Part shown: one piece after another, positions 17,448-26,083 of the stretch | How positions within the stretch are numbered: position 1 is the stretch's first letter | Layout: every line of letters starts with the position of its first letter | Assembly (NCBI GenBank): GCA_012719355.1 | Contig: JAAYAM010000095.1 | Location: 1 to 37,938, forward strand | Direction: 5' to 3' | Length of the DNA stretch: 37,938 nt | Source: Acidobacteriota bacterium | GTDB taxonomy: Bacteria > Acidobacteriota > UBA6911 | Position numbers and translations under genes: made by a program | Notes under the pieces: generated by a model | The model's database searches: none | What the model was told of the DNA's origin: nothing | The model's input: the letters and a program-made list of their open reading frames with translations, nothing else

Positions 17448-18255
17448 CGCTACGTCCGCCTGCATTTGATGGTCCTCCGTGGCGAAACATGACTGCCGGT
17501 ATCAGCGGGCCCGGCGCTCCTTCTCCAGGATACCTGACATATTCCAGAAAGAGTCCTGAAGGAGGAGCTGTCATGCGCGCTATGTCTGACGCCGGCAGTT
17601 TCCTTGCCTGGTCCGGCCGGAGGTTTCCCCTTCCGACTTCAACAAGGACGCCGGTGATGCGCCGGACCATTTTCCAGAGGAAATGCGACGCGCCGATACG
17701 GAACAGGATCAGATCGGCGTACGCTCCCAGCTCAACGTCTGTCACTTCGACTATGCTGCCGGTGCCATCGCCTGCTTTATCACGGTTGTCACGGTAGGGG
17801 CTGAAGTCGTGCCTGCCGAGGAAAGAAGCTGCCGCCTCCTTCATCGCATCGATGTTGAGCCGGTCTTTTACCCACCAGACAAAACGCTTCCCGAATGCCG
17901 TGCGACGGGTTGATATCTGATACAGATAGAAGCGCTCCTCGGCATGATGTCGTGCGTGGAAACCGGGAGAGGCTTCATCAATTCTGCGTACGCAAATGTC
18001 GGCAGGGAGCCGGTCGTTGATCTGCCGGCGCAGAACCGTGGCATTGACGGTACCTGACGAACGCAAATGCGCCACCTGGTAGAGCGCATGTACCCCGGCA
18101 TCCGTCCGGCCCGAACCGGCGATTTCCACTTCGGTTCCCAGGAAGTCTTCTGCGGCTTTGCGGATCTCTCCCTGCACGCTGCGGGCATTCTTCTGCTCCT
18201 GCCATCCTCGATAGCGCGTCCCTTCGTACTCGATCACCAGCTTCCATTTCGGCAT
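17383..18255 (-). CDS. truA: tRNA pseudouridine(38-40) synthase TruA
   Basis: Isomerises uridines 38-40 in the tRNA anticodon arm. Motifs seen are KLVIEYEGTRYRGWQEQ, the catalytic GSGRTDAGVHAL with Asp52, FHARHHAEERFYLYQI, HDFSPYRD and HFLWKMVRRITG. The usual family end, PPSGLFLEYVRYP, is reached about residue 247; here some 43 extra residues of low-complexity Ala/Gly/Pro/Arg follow, with no resemblance to the family, running into the opposite-strand lipoprotein gene. Upstream metH ends 12 bases before the start, so metH and truA are probably one operon. Confidence 0.95.
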   Translation of the reverse strand: MPKWKLVIEYEGTRYRGWQEQKNARSVQGEIRKAAEDFLGTEVEIAGSGRTDAGVHALYQVAHLRSSGTVNATVLRRQINDRLPADICVRRIDEASPGFHARHHAEERFYLYQISTRRTAFGKRFVWWVKDRLNIDAMKEAAASFLGRHDFSPYRDNRDKAGDGTGSIVEVTDVELGAYADLILFRIGASHFLWKMVRRITGVLVEVGRGNLRPDQARKLPASDIARMTAPPSGLFLEYVRYPGEGAPGPLIPAVMFRHGGPSNAGGRSVTGPCASPRSSRGRCLPAREG

Positions 18256-18267
18256 TTGTCCAGTCCT

Positions 18268-21200
18268 TCAGCTCATCCCGGTGACTTCCCGTTCATAGGC
18301 CAGGTTTGCCGACAACCAGCGCTCCACCGTAGCAATTTCCATCTGTTTGCGCGCTGCATAGTCGGCGACCTGATCCCGGCCGATTTTGCCGACGGCGAAA
18401 TACTGCGACTGGGGGTGAGCGAAATAGAATCCGCTGACGGAGCTCGCGGGGAGCATTGCGAAGTTCTCCGTCAGTTCGATCCCGGCGCGCGCGTCGGCAT
18501 TCAGAAGATCGAAGATCAGGCGCTTCTCGCTGTGATCGGGGCACGCGGGATATCCGGGAGCCGGTCGAATCCCTCTGTAGCGTACGTGAATCAGATCCTC
18601 CATGCTCAAGTTTTCATCTTTCCCGTACGAGCAGTCTGCGCGTGCCTGTTTGTGAAGCAGTTCGGCGAAAGCTTCCGCCAGCCTGTCCGCGAGTGCCCTG
18701 GTCATTATGGCGTTGTAGTCATCATTGTCTTCGAGAAATCTTCGGCACAACTCTTCCGTTCCTATCCCGGCAGTGACGGCAAAGCATCCTATGTAATCGA
18801 CGATACCGGTTTCTTCGGGAGCGACGAAATCGGCGAGAGCGAGGTTGAACTTGCCTTCAGCCCTTTCGTTCTGCTGCCGCAGCGTATGGAATACGCCAAG
18901 CGTCTTCGAGCACGATTCGTCTTCAAACAGCTTTATGTCGTCTCCGGCGGATCTGGCAGGGAAGAATCCGTAGACCGCCGACGCCGTAAGGAGTTTTTTT
19001 TCCACGATCCGGGTCAAAAGGCTCTGCGCGTCATCGAAGAGCTCCCGCGCCCGCTGATTGTTTCTCTCATCGTCAAGAATCTGCGGGAACCGGCCCCGTA
19101 ACTCCCACACATGAAAGAACGGGGTCCAGTCGATGTAAGGAACGATCTCCTCCAACGGGAATCCCTCCAGGGCCCTGACTCCAAGGAAGGATGGCCTGGC
19201 AATCCCGGTCGTGGTCCAGTCGATGGACAGGCGTCGCCTCCTCGCTTCCTCCAGAGAAAGCAGGGTTTTCTGCGCCTGCCTGGATTTGTGATCGATCCTG
19301 ATGCGCTCCTGTTCGTCCCGGTTGTCCTGAACGAAGCCGGAGGTTGAGCTCCCTGTGACAAGCGTGCGCACGATGCCGGCCGCTCGTGAAGCGTCGGCAA
19401 CGTGAACCACAGGTCCGCTGTACGCCGGCGCGATCTTTACTGCGGTATGGACACTGCTGGTGGTAGCGCCGCCGATCAGAAGAGGTACTGCAAACCCTTC
19501 CCGCTCCATCTCACGTGCCACGTGAACCATCTCGTCGAGTGACGGGGTGATCAGGCCGCTGAGTCCGATAAGGTCCGCGCCTTTATCGCGGGCCGTCTTG
19601 AGAAGCCTGTCGCACGGTACCATCACTCCAAGATCCTCGACGTCGTAGCCATTGCACCCCAGCACTACTCCTACGATGTTTTTCCCGATGTCATGCACGT
19701 CCCCTTTGACCGTCGCCATCAGAATCTTTCCCGACGAGCGTGGAGCACTACGGTGTTTACCTGCCTGCATGAACGGGAGCAGATAGGCCACGGCCTTTTT
19801 CATTACGCGTGCGCTCTTGACCACCTGAGGGAGAAACATTTTTCCGGAACCAAACAGATCTCCCACGATGTTCATGCCGTCCATGAGCGGGCCTTCTATG
19901 ACGAGCAGGGGATCGCCGAGCTTGCACCTCGCTTCCTCGGCATCGACCTCGATATGGTCGACAATTCCTTTTACGAGCGAGTGTGTGAGCCGCTCCTCGA
20001 CGGTACCTGAACGCCATTCGTCCTGCCTGGCTTTCTCTTCCTCCGGATGCTGCTGCATTGACTCGGCAAACCTGATAAGCCGTTCCGTGGCATCCGGCCT
20101 GCGGTTGAGAACCACGTCCTCGACCAGTTCCAGGAGGTCGCGCGGGATCTGTTCGTACACCGCGAGCTGACCCGCATTGACGATTCCCATATCAAGCCCG
20201 GCCTTGATCGCATGGTAGAGGAAAACCGAATGCATCGCTTCCCGCACGCGATTGTTGCCGCGGAAAGAGAATGAAATATTGCTCACCCCTCCGCTCGTTT
20301 TACACAGAGGAAACCTCTCTTTGAGAATCCGGACAGCTTCGATGAAACTGACTGCGTAATTGTTGTGCTCTTCGATTCCGGTGGCTATTGTGAGGATGTT
20401 GGGATCGAATATGATGTCCTGGGACCGGAATCCAATCTCGGTGGTAAGAATCCTGTGGGCTCGCGCGCAGATGTCAACCCTCCGGGCGGTAGTCACCGCC
20501 TGGCCTTCCTCGTCGAACGCCATTACTATGACGGCCGCGCCGTAGTGCCGTATCAGGCGCGCACGTTCCCTGAAGATCTCTTCCCCCTCTTTGAGGCTTA
20601 TCGAATTGACGATTCCTTTTCCCTGAAGGGATTTGAGTCCGGCTTCCAGTACCGACCACTTCGAGCTGTCCAGCATGACCGGCAGCCTGGCAATGTCCGG
20701 TTCCGACGCGATCCAGTTCAGGAATTCGGTCATCGCCCTTTCCGAATCGAGCATCGCCTCGTCCATGTTGATGTCGATAATCTGCGCGCCCCCTTCGACC
20801 TGGTGGCGTGCCACGGCAAGCGCTCCCTCGAAGTCACCGCTCAGAATCAGCTTGGCAAACTGAGGTGACCCTGTAACATTGGTGCGTTCGCCTATGTTCA
20901 CGAAATTCGTCTCGGGCCTTATCGTCAACGGCTCGAGGCCGCTCAGGCGGGTGAACGGAGGCGGCGACGGGGGAATTCGCGGAGTCAGATTCGCGACCGC
21001 TTCGGCTAACGCCCGTATATGATCGGGCGTGGTCCCACAGCAGCCGCCGGCGATGTTTATCCACCCGCTTCTCGCGAAGTCCTGCATGATCGAGGCCATA
21101 TGTTCCGGGGATTCGTCGTATTCGCCGAAGGCATTCGGCAGACCCGCATTGGGGTAGCAGCTGAGATACACGGGAGTCAGTCCGGAGAGTTCCTGAATAT

Positions 21201-21969
21201 AAGGCCTCATTTCCTCAGGACCCAGAGCGCAGTTGATACCGACGCTCAACAGATTCGCGTTGGAGATCGAGTTCCAGAAAGCCTCCGGGGTCTGGCCCGA
21301 GAGGGTGCGGCCGCTGGCGTCGGTTATCGTCACCGAAACCATCACCGGCAGCCTGATGCCGTGATGAGCGAAATAGTTCTCGATCGCGAACAGAGCGGCC
21401 TTGCAGTTCAATGTGTCAAATACCGTTTCGACCAGGAGAAGATCGACTCCCCCTTCGATCAGGCCGTGTACCTGATCGTGATAGGCGGCTGCAAGCTGGT
21501 CGAATGTTACGGCCCTGAACGCAGGCTCCTGCACCCTTGGCGAAAGAGACGCCGTCTTGTTGGTCGGCCCCAGCGCTCCAGCCACGAATCGTGGACGGGA
21601 AGGGTCAGCGGCCATCGCTCTCCCTGCAGCGTCGCGCGCGATTCGCGCCGCCGCGAGGTTCAGTTCGTGAACCAGTCCCTCCATGTGATAGTCAGACATC
21701 GAGATGGCATTGGCGTTGAACGTATTGGTCTCGATAATGTCTGCGCCCGCGTCGAGATAAAGGCGGTGAATCTCCCCAATGATCTGCGGTTGCGTAAGCG
21801 AGAGCACATCGTTGTTCCCCCGCAAATCGAACTGATAGTCGGCAAAACGTGCGCCGCGGTAGCCCGCTTCGTCGAGGTTGTGCTTCTGGATCATGGTTCC
21901 CATCGCACCATCGATCACCAGGATGCGTTGCCTCAACAACAGTTCAATCGGATGCTCCGGACTCTTCAT
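18268..21969 (-). CDS. metH: Cobalamin-dependent methionine synthase
   Basis: Transfers methyl from 5-methyltetrahydrofolate through cob(I)alamin to homocysteine. All four modules are present in 1233 residues: the homocysteine domain (about 10-330) with zinc Cys in GINCALG (about 246) and GGCCGT (about 309-310); the pterin domain ([14 protein letters not shown], about 355); the cap and B12 domains with DVHDIGKNI whose His near 759 is the lower axial cobalt ligand; and the AdoMet reactivation domain with [15 protein letters not shown] near 1136. It is thus a complete self-reactivating enzyme. The 122-base gap to the divergent HPt gene is too short to show a full cobalamin riboswitch, and I see none. 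truA follows in the same direction. Confidence 0.98.
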   Translation of the reverse strand: MKSPEHPIELLLRQRILVIDGAMGTMIQKHNLDEAGYRGARFADYQFDLRGNNDVLSLTQPQIIGEIHRLYLDAGADIIETNTFNANAISMSDYHMEGLVHELNLAAARIARDAAGRAMAADPSRPRFVAGALGPTNKTASLSPRVQEPAFRAVTFDQLAAAYHDQVHGLIEGGVDLLLVETVFDTLNCKAALFAIENYFAHHGIRLPVMVSVTITDASGRTLSGQTPEAFWNSISNANLLSVGINCALGPEEMRPYIQELSGLTPVYLSCYPNAGLPNAFGEYDESPEHMASIMQDFARSGWINIAGGCCGTTPDHIRALAEAVANLTPRIPPSPPPFTRLSGLEPLTIRPETNFVNIGERTNVTGSPQFAKLILSGDFEGALAVARHQVEGGAQIIDINMDEAMLDSERAMTEFLNWIASEPDIARLPVMLDSSKWSVLEAGLKSLQGKGIVNSISLKEGEEIFRERARLIRHYGAAVIVMAFDEEGQAVTTARRVDICARAHRILTTEIGFRSQDIIFDPNILTIATGIEEHNNYAVSFIEAVRILKERFPLCKTSGGVSNISFSFRGNNRVREAMHSVFLYHAIKAGLDMGIVNAGQLAVYEQIPRDLLELVEDVVLNRRPDATERLIRFAESMQQHPEEEKARQDEWRSGTVEERLTHSLVKGIVDHIEVDAEEARCKLGDPLLVIEGPLMDGMNIVGDLFGSGKMFLPQVVKSARVMKKAVAYLLPFMQAGKHRSAPRSSGKILMATVKGDVHDIGKNIVGVVLGCNGYDVEDLGVMVPCDRLLKTARDKGADLIGLSGLITPSLDEMVHVAREMEREGFAVPLLIGGATTSSVHTAVKIAPAYSGPVVHVADASRAAGIVRTLVTGSSTSGFVQDNRDEQERIRIDHKSRQAQKTLLSLEEARRRRLSIDWTTTGIARPSFLGVRALEGFPLEEIVPYIDWTPFFHVWELRGRFPQILDDERNNQRARELFDDAQSLLTRIVEKKLLTASAVYGFFPARSAGDDIKLFEDESCSKTLGVFHTLRQQNERAEGKFNLALADFVAPEETGIVDYIGCFAVTAGIGTEELCRRFLEDNDDYNAIMTRALADRLAEAFAELLHKQARADCSYGKDENLSMEDLIHVRYRGIRPAPGYPACPDHSEKRLIFDLLNADARAGIELTENFAMLPASSVSGFYFAHPQSQYFAVGKIGRDQVADYAARKQMEIATVERWLSANLAYEREVTGMS

Positions 21970-22021
21970 GCGACAGCCATCCCCTCTCTCCCGCCTTAAG
22001 AAAGTTATAGGCTCTATGGCT

Positions 22022-22051
22022 TTGCTTCAATATCGTACTGCGTGGTAGGCT
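22022..22051 (+). promoter_or_regulatory. Possible sigma-70 promoter of the HPt-kinase-regulator operon
   Basis: TTGCTT (22022-22027) and TAGGCT (22046-22051) are separated by 18 bases and lie about 40 bases before the HPt start. Both boxes are imperfect, so this is a weak call. On the opposite strand TATAAC near 22000 could serve metH. Confidence 0.25.
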
Positions 22052-22091
22052 GAGGTTCCGTACGGGCGCAGACTGCAGAGTGGAGAATTGT

Positions 22092-22457
22092 ATGAGTTCA
22101 GGGGAATCCGTGAGGACTTTGGATCGGGCTGTCGCGCTGATCCATGTCGACGGCGATGTTCAGCTGCTTTCGGAACTGGCTGCTCTTTTTCTGCAGGATT
22201 ATCCGCGCCTGATCGGGCAGATTCGCACCTCGATCAGAGAACGCGACTGTGAGGTGCTGGAGCGGGCAGCCCACACCCTGAAAGGCCGTCTGGCCTTCTT
22301 TGGTATCACGAAGTTCCAGCAGCAGTGCTTCGAACTCGAAAGGATGGGACGGGAGAAGGATCCCGGCGGAGCATTGCAGCTGCTGGTGGAGATCGAACCT
22401 GCACTGGAGGCGATGCTTCCCGAGTTCGAAACGCTCGTGCATGAGCAGTCAGGCTGA
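22092..22457 (+). CDS. HPt domain phosphotransfer protein
   Basis: Free-standing histidine phosphotransfer protein of 121 residues. The HPt helix carries AAHTLKGRLAFFG with the phosphorylated His61, set in a four-helix bundle (DVQLLSELAALFLQDYPRLI, FQQQCFELERMGRE, EIEPALEAMLPEFETLV). It has no kinase or receiver domain. The ATG at 22092 is preceded by GGAGAATTGT and is preferred to a GTG at 22080. The histidine kinase and a single-domain receiver follow closely on the same strand, so it probably relays phosphate in that pathway or between it and a remote regulator. Confidence 0.9.
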   Translation: MSSGESVRTLDRAVALIHVDGDVQLLSELAALFLQDYPRLIGQIRTSIRERDCEVLERAAHTLKGRLAFFGITKFQQQCFELERMGREKDPGGALQLLVEIEPALEAMLPEFETLVHEQSG

Positions 22458-22487
22458 GAGGATTCCGATGCAGCGGGAGATGTTTTC

Positions 22488-24344
22488 ATGATGGCACATC
22501 TGCATACATCGTACGAATCCGCGGAACTGACGCGACCGCCTATTCTGAAACTGAGCCGCGCCTACTGCGTGCTCGCGATCGGCGCCGCCCTCCTGATATC
22601 GGTCTGCTTCTATTTCAACTCGGCGTCCCTGGGAGATAACGCGGGTTTCGGTCGCTTCATCATTGTCCTGAACTGGGTCGGGCTCATTATGCTTGTGGGT
22701 GCGATCATTTACGGCTTCAGGATGGCCAGGCAGGCAAAAGTGGACGCCGCCCGCAACGCAGAACTGCTGCAGGAAGCGAAGCAGCGTACGATGGAAATTG
22801 CGGCGCTGTACGATACGTCCCAGGACGTAGCGGTGAAAAATGAACTGACCGCAATGCTTGAAGTGATCCTTGAAAGAGCCAAGACGCTGCTGGGCGCCGC
22901 CGGCTGCGCGATTTTTCTTTACGACAAGGAGCACGACGATTTCCAGATTGCGGTCGAGGTCGGAGTCGGGATGCCCATAGGGACGCATCTTTCCCGGTAT
23001 GAAGGACTCGCCGGACGGGTTGCGGAGAACCTGGGGCCGCTGATCATCAACGATTACCAGACCTGGCCTTTCCGCTCGAAAACGCTTATGCAGCTTCCGA
23101 TCCGGGCAGTGGTGTGCGTTCCGATGGTGCGCGGCGGTGAACTCATCGGCGTGCTCGGCGTGCACGAAGTCGGCGGAACAGTCCGGACCTTTACCGAAGC
23201 CGATGCGCGATTGTTGTCCATCTTCGGCGACAACGCGGCGGGAGCTGTTCATAATGCAAGGCTGCTCGATGCTCTTCACAACTCGGAGGAGCGGTTTCGC
23301 ATAGCCGCCGGCTGCGCCAGCGACATCGTCTATGACTGGGATTTGACCGCCGACAGGGTCGACTACTTCGGAGTCCTGTTTGAGCGTTCTCGTGCGAACA
23401 ACACGATCATCGCACGTACCCGCAAGGAATACTGGGACCTTGTGCATCCTGAAGACCGGCAACGTGTCCAGGATGCACTCAGGGAGCATTTCGAGACAGG
23501 CAAACCGTTTTCACAAGAGTACCGGATCGGAATCGGCAAAGGGACGTACTTCAACGTGTCGGATCGTGCGACGGCTATCCGCAACCAGAAAGGGCATCCT
23601 ATCAGGCTGATCGGGGCCGTCAGCGATATTACCGCGCGCAAACAGGCCGAACAGATGAAGTCGGATTTTGTCTCATTTGTCACGCACCAGTTGCGTACAC
23701 CTCTTTCCGGGGTCAAATGGCTGCTTGAACTGGCAACAGACGTTATCGACGATCCCGAGGAAGTGAAGTCGCTGATCCAGGATGCCCGCACTTCGACGGA
23801 ACGCCTGATCAGGCTTGTCAATGATCTCCTTGACGTCTCGAGACTCGAGCGCGGCAAGCTGCAGCTCAACTACACAAACATCAACCTCGCGGATCTGACT
23901 GCTGACGTGGTGAACGAAATGATGCCGCTGATAGCCGAAAGGAGGCAGAATCTGTCGACGGAATCAGCGCCAGGCCTCCCGTTGGTTAGGGTCGATTCAC
24001 AGATGCTCCGCCAGGTGATGCTTAACCTGATATCCAATGCCATGAAGTACACGCCGTCGGGAGGAAAAATCGATATCCGGATAGACCGTAAGAACGATTT
24101 GGCGGTCTGGTCGATACGGGACACGGGAATCGGAATACCGACAACCGAGCGGGGAAAGCTGTTTGAAAAGTTCTATCGCGCCGGAAATGTCCTGGCCGTC
24201 GAAACCGAAGGCACCGGGCTGGGTCTCTATCTGGTTCGCCTCATCGTCGAGAGGTTCGGAGGCAAAGTCTGGTGCGACTCGGAAGAAGGAGTAGGGTCAA
24301 CTTTTCTATTCACACTTCCAATTTCTGATCAGAGGTCAACATGA
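22488..24344 (+). CDS. Membrane-bound sensor histidine kinase with GAF and PAS domains
   Basis: Two-component sensor, 618 residues. Two membrane helices lie near 28-45 and 60-80 with a very short loop between, so sensing is probably cytoplasmic. A GAF domain follows (about 115-265: ALYDTSQDVA, GLAGRVAENLGPLIINDYQ), then a PAS/PAC unit (about 275-385: IVYDWDLTADRVDYFG, YWDLVHPEDR, GAVSDITARKQAE). The HisKA dimerisation helix has FVTHQLRTPLSGVKW with His400; the HATPase domain shows N box LISNAMKY, DTGIGIP, and G box GTGLGLYLV. The GAF ligand is not predictable. The stop overlaps the next gene (ATGA), which is its likely partner receiver. Confidence 0.95.
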   Translation: MMAHLHTSYESAELTRPPILKLSRAYCVLAIGAALLISVCFYFNSASLGDNAGFGRFIIVLNWVGLIMLVGAIIYGFRMARQAKVDAARNAELLQEAKQRTMEIAALYDTSQDVAVKNELTAMLEVILERAKTLLGAAGCAIFLYDKEHDDFQIAVEVGVGMPIGTHLSRYEGLAGRVAENLGPLIINDYQTWPFRSKTLMQLPIRAVVCVPMVRGGELIGVLGVHEVGGTVRTFTEADARLLSIFGDNAAGAVHNARLLDALHNSEERFRIAAGCASDIVYDWDLTADRVDYFGVLFERSRANNTIIARTRKEYWDLVHPEDRQRVQDALREHFETGKPFSQEYRIGIGKGTYFNVSDRATAIRNQKGHPIRLIGAVSDITARKQAEQMKSDFVSFVTHQLRTPLSGVKWLLELATDVIDDPEEVKSLIQDARTSTERLIRLVNDLLDVSRLERGKLQLNYTNINLADLTADVVNEMMPLIAERRQNLSTESAPGLPLVRVDSQMLRQVMLNLISNAMKYTPSGGKIDIRIDRKNDLAVWSIRDTGIGIPTTERGKLFEKFYRAGNVLAVETEGTGLGLYLVRLIVERFGGKVWCDSEEGVGSTFLFTLPISDQRST

Positions 24345-24724
24345 AAGACATCCGAGTCCTCTTAATCGAGGATGACCAGTTCCTCCGCAGAGCGTGCGAA
24401 GTCAGTCTGAAGAAAAGAGGATTCACGGTCATGACCGCCGTCGACGGAGAGGAGGGATTGCAGCAGGCAAGGACAGCGACCCCGGATATCATCCTGCTGG
24501 ATATGCTCATGCCGAAGCTGTCAGGGCTCGATACACTGAAGAGACTCAAGAATGATGAAAGGACGCAGCGCATTCCCGTTGTTATCCTGTCCAATTCGGC
24601 AGCGGAATCAAACATCCAGAAAGCCAGTGAGCTTGGGGCCGCCGGCTACATTGTAAAGGCATCCATTTCGCTTCGTGAACTCGGCGACCGCGTGGTGTCC
24701 TATATTCATTCGGCGGACCGTTAA
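24341..24724 (+). CDS. Single-domain response regulator (CheY-like receiver)
   Basis: A 127-residue receiver domain and nothing else. The acidic pocket is IEDD at 9-12, the phospho-acceptor Asp54 is in ILLDMLMPKLSG, and the conserved Lys106 is in AAGYIVKAS. It has no DNA-binding or enzymatic output domain, so it must act by binding a partner or by passing phosphate to the HPt protein two genes upstream. The ATG overlaps the kinase stop, showing translational coupling. Confidence 0.95.
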   Translation: MKDIRVLLIEDDQFLRRACEVSLKKRGFTVMTAVDGEEGLQQARTATPDIILLDMLMPKLSGLDTLKRLKNDERTQRIPVVILSNSAAESNIQKASELGAAGYIVKASISLRELGDRVVSYIHSADR

Positions 24725-24772
24725 ACGCTTTGGGTGGGCATGGTTCCAGGAAAGGGGAGGGAGGTTCACCAG

Positions 24773-25288
24773 ATGGAATTTCGTGAGATCGCTTCAACCC
24801 GTAGGTCGGTCCGGAGTTTTTCCTCTCAGCCGGTCGAAGAGGAGAAGCTGAGCAGGATTCTCGCAGTGATGAACAGTGCCCCTTCTGCGGGGAATCTGCA
24901 GGCGTTTGAAGTCTGTGTCGTGCGTGATGCCGCGAGGCGCAAAGCGCTGTCCGAGGCTGCCCTTTCGCAGGGGTTCCTTGCTGCAGCACCCGTGGTTCTG
25001 GTCTTCTGTGCGAATAAGATCAGGTCAGCAACCCGGTATGGCGAGCGTGGCGAAGAGCTCTATGCCTGCCAGGATGCCACCATTGCGTGCACATACGCGA
25101 TGCTGGCGGCGGCGGACGAGGGATTGGCGACCACCTGGGTGGGCGCCTTCGATGACGATGCCGTCTACCGCATTATCGGCTCACCGGAGGGGCTCCGGCC
25201 CGTTGCGATGCTGCCTCTCGGCTATGCCGCCGAGAACCCCGGGGTTACGAGCCGCCGCAGGCTTCTCGAGCTCGTGCGCTTTCTGTAA
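24773..25288 (+). CDS. Nitroreductase family protein
   Basis: FMN-dependent NAD(P)H oxidoreductase of the nitroreductase fold, 171 residues. Seen are the N-terminal FMN-phosphate site STRRSVRSFSSQPV, the SAPSAGNLQAFE loop, and the C-terminal VAMLPLGYAAENP with the family's Pro/Gly pattern; GLATTWVGAF is the usual buried strand. The start at 24773 is supported by GGAGG eight bases upstream and by the MEFREIASTRRS opening. It follows the receiver gene by 48 bases, possibly still in the same transcript. The physiological substrate is not known. Confidence 0.9.
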   Translation: MEFREIASTRRSVRSFSSQPVEEEKLSRILAVMNSAPSAGNLQAFEVCVVRDAARRKALSEAALSQGFLAAAPVVLVFCANKIRSATRYGERGEELYACQDATIACTYAMLAAADEGLATTWVGAFDDDAVYRIIGSPEGLRPVAMLPLGYAAENPGVTSRRRLLELVRFL

Positions 25289-25301
25289 AGCTCATGTTTG
25301 C

Positions 25302-25307
25302 TATACT
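25302..25307 (+). promoter_or_regulatory. Possible extended -10 giving a leaderless mRNA
   Basis: TATACT here is preceded by TGC, forming an extended -10 (TGnTATACT). The likely transcription start about seven bases downstream falls on the GTG at 25314 that begins the hydrolase. The -35 region is poor. This is an inference from spacing only. Confidence 0.3.
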
Positions 25308-25313
25308 GAGTTC

Positions 25314-26078
25314 GTGACTATCGGAGTTCCGCCCGGCTTCATACCGTCAATACGCGAAGAAAAAACTTCTGCTGAAGGTAGATTCTTTTCCCTCACTTTC
25401 AACTGGAATGGAGAGCCGATTCCGGGCGTATTCCTCCTTCCCCACAGACAAGAATCGCCCGTTCCGGCGGCGCTGCTGCTGCACGGTTTCAGCCTCAAGA
25501 AAGAGTACATGGCGTCGACGGTGGGGGCCGAACTGCTGTCGGGTGGAATTGCGAGCCTGGCGATCGATCTGCCGTTGCACGGAGAGCGTTATACGGCGCG
25601 GTTTGTCCCGCCCAATTCTCCCTTTGAGCTTATGGACCGCTGGCGGACGGCGCAGCAGGAGTGCAGCATTGCACTGCAATTCCTCGCCGGACATCCGGAG
25701 ATTGATGAGAGGCGCCTGTCTCTCGCAGGCTACTCCCTTGGCGCCTTTCTGGGATTGAAAGTCGCGTCGGACGAAGTACGGGTACGGTCGGTGATTCTCG
25801 CGGCAGGGGGAGATCTGCCGAACTACATCCCTTTTCTGGCAATGGTAAGGATGGTTGCGGATCCAATTCAATGGGTGCGCCGCTTGAAGCGTCCGCTCCT
25901 CATGCTTCACGGCCGGCAGGATACGATCATCACTCCCGACCTGGCACAGCGCCTTTTCGATGCGGCGCGCGAACCAAAGAAGCTTCTCTGGTATGACTCC
26001 GGCCACATCCTTCCGAGGGAGGCGCTGACAGGGGCGGCCCACTGGCTCACCGTTCAATGCAGTATTACGCAGACCTGA
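25314..26078 (+). CDS. Alpha/beta hydrolase (serine esterase/peptidase-like)
   Basis: About 254 residues with the complete alpha/beta hydrolase plan: oxyanion-loop LLLHGFSLKKEY, nucleophile elbow GYSLGAFLG (Ser), acid HGRQDTIITP (Asp) and DSGHILP (His). The N-terminal strand pair FFSLTFNWNGEPIPGVFLLP resembles dienelactone-hydrolase or prolyl-peptidase-like members. The frame is open further upstream, but that part overlaps the nitroreductase gene in another frame; the first sensible start after it is the GTG at 25314, which has no good Shine-Dalgarno. The next internal ATG would remove the HGF loop. It converges on the aldehyde oxidoreductase, stops five bases apart. Substrate unknown. Confidence 0.87.
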   Translation: MTIGVPPGFIPSIREEKTSAEGRFFSLTFNWNGEPIPGVFLLPHRQESPVPAALLLHGFSLKKEYMASTVGAELLSGGIASLAIDLPLHGERYTARFVPPNSPFELMDRWRTAQQECSIALQFLAGHPEIDERRLSLAGYSLGAFLGLKVASDEVRVRSVILAAGGDLPNYIPFLAMVRMVADPIQWVRRLKRPLLMLHGRQDTIITPDLAQRLFDAAREPKKLLWYDSGHILPREALTGAAHWLTVQCSITQT

Positions 26079-26083
26079 CGGCG

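Noticed and set aside
21019-21999. Plus-strand open frame of about 326 codons across the metH 5' half
   Set aside because: Antisense shadow of a gene with unmistakable MetH motifs; composition is unlike a folded protein.
21970-22091. Cobalamin or SAM riboswitch upstream of metH
   Set aside because: Only 122 bases separate metH from the divergent HPt gene and no B12-box or SAM-riboswitch core was recognised on the minus strand.
22449-23489. Minus-strand open frame of 346 codons within the histidine kinase
   Set aside because: Antisense to intact GAF/PAS sequence and without recognisable domains.
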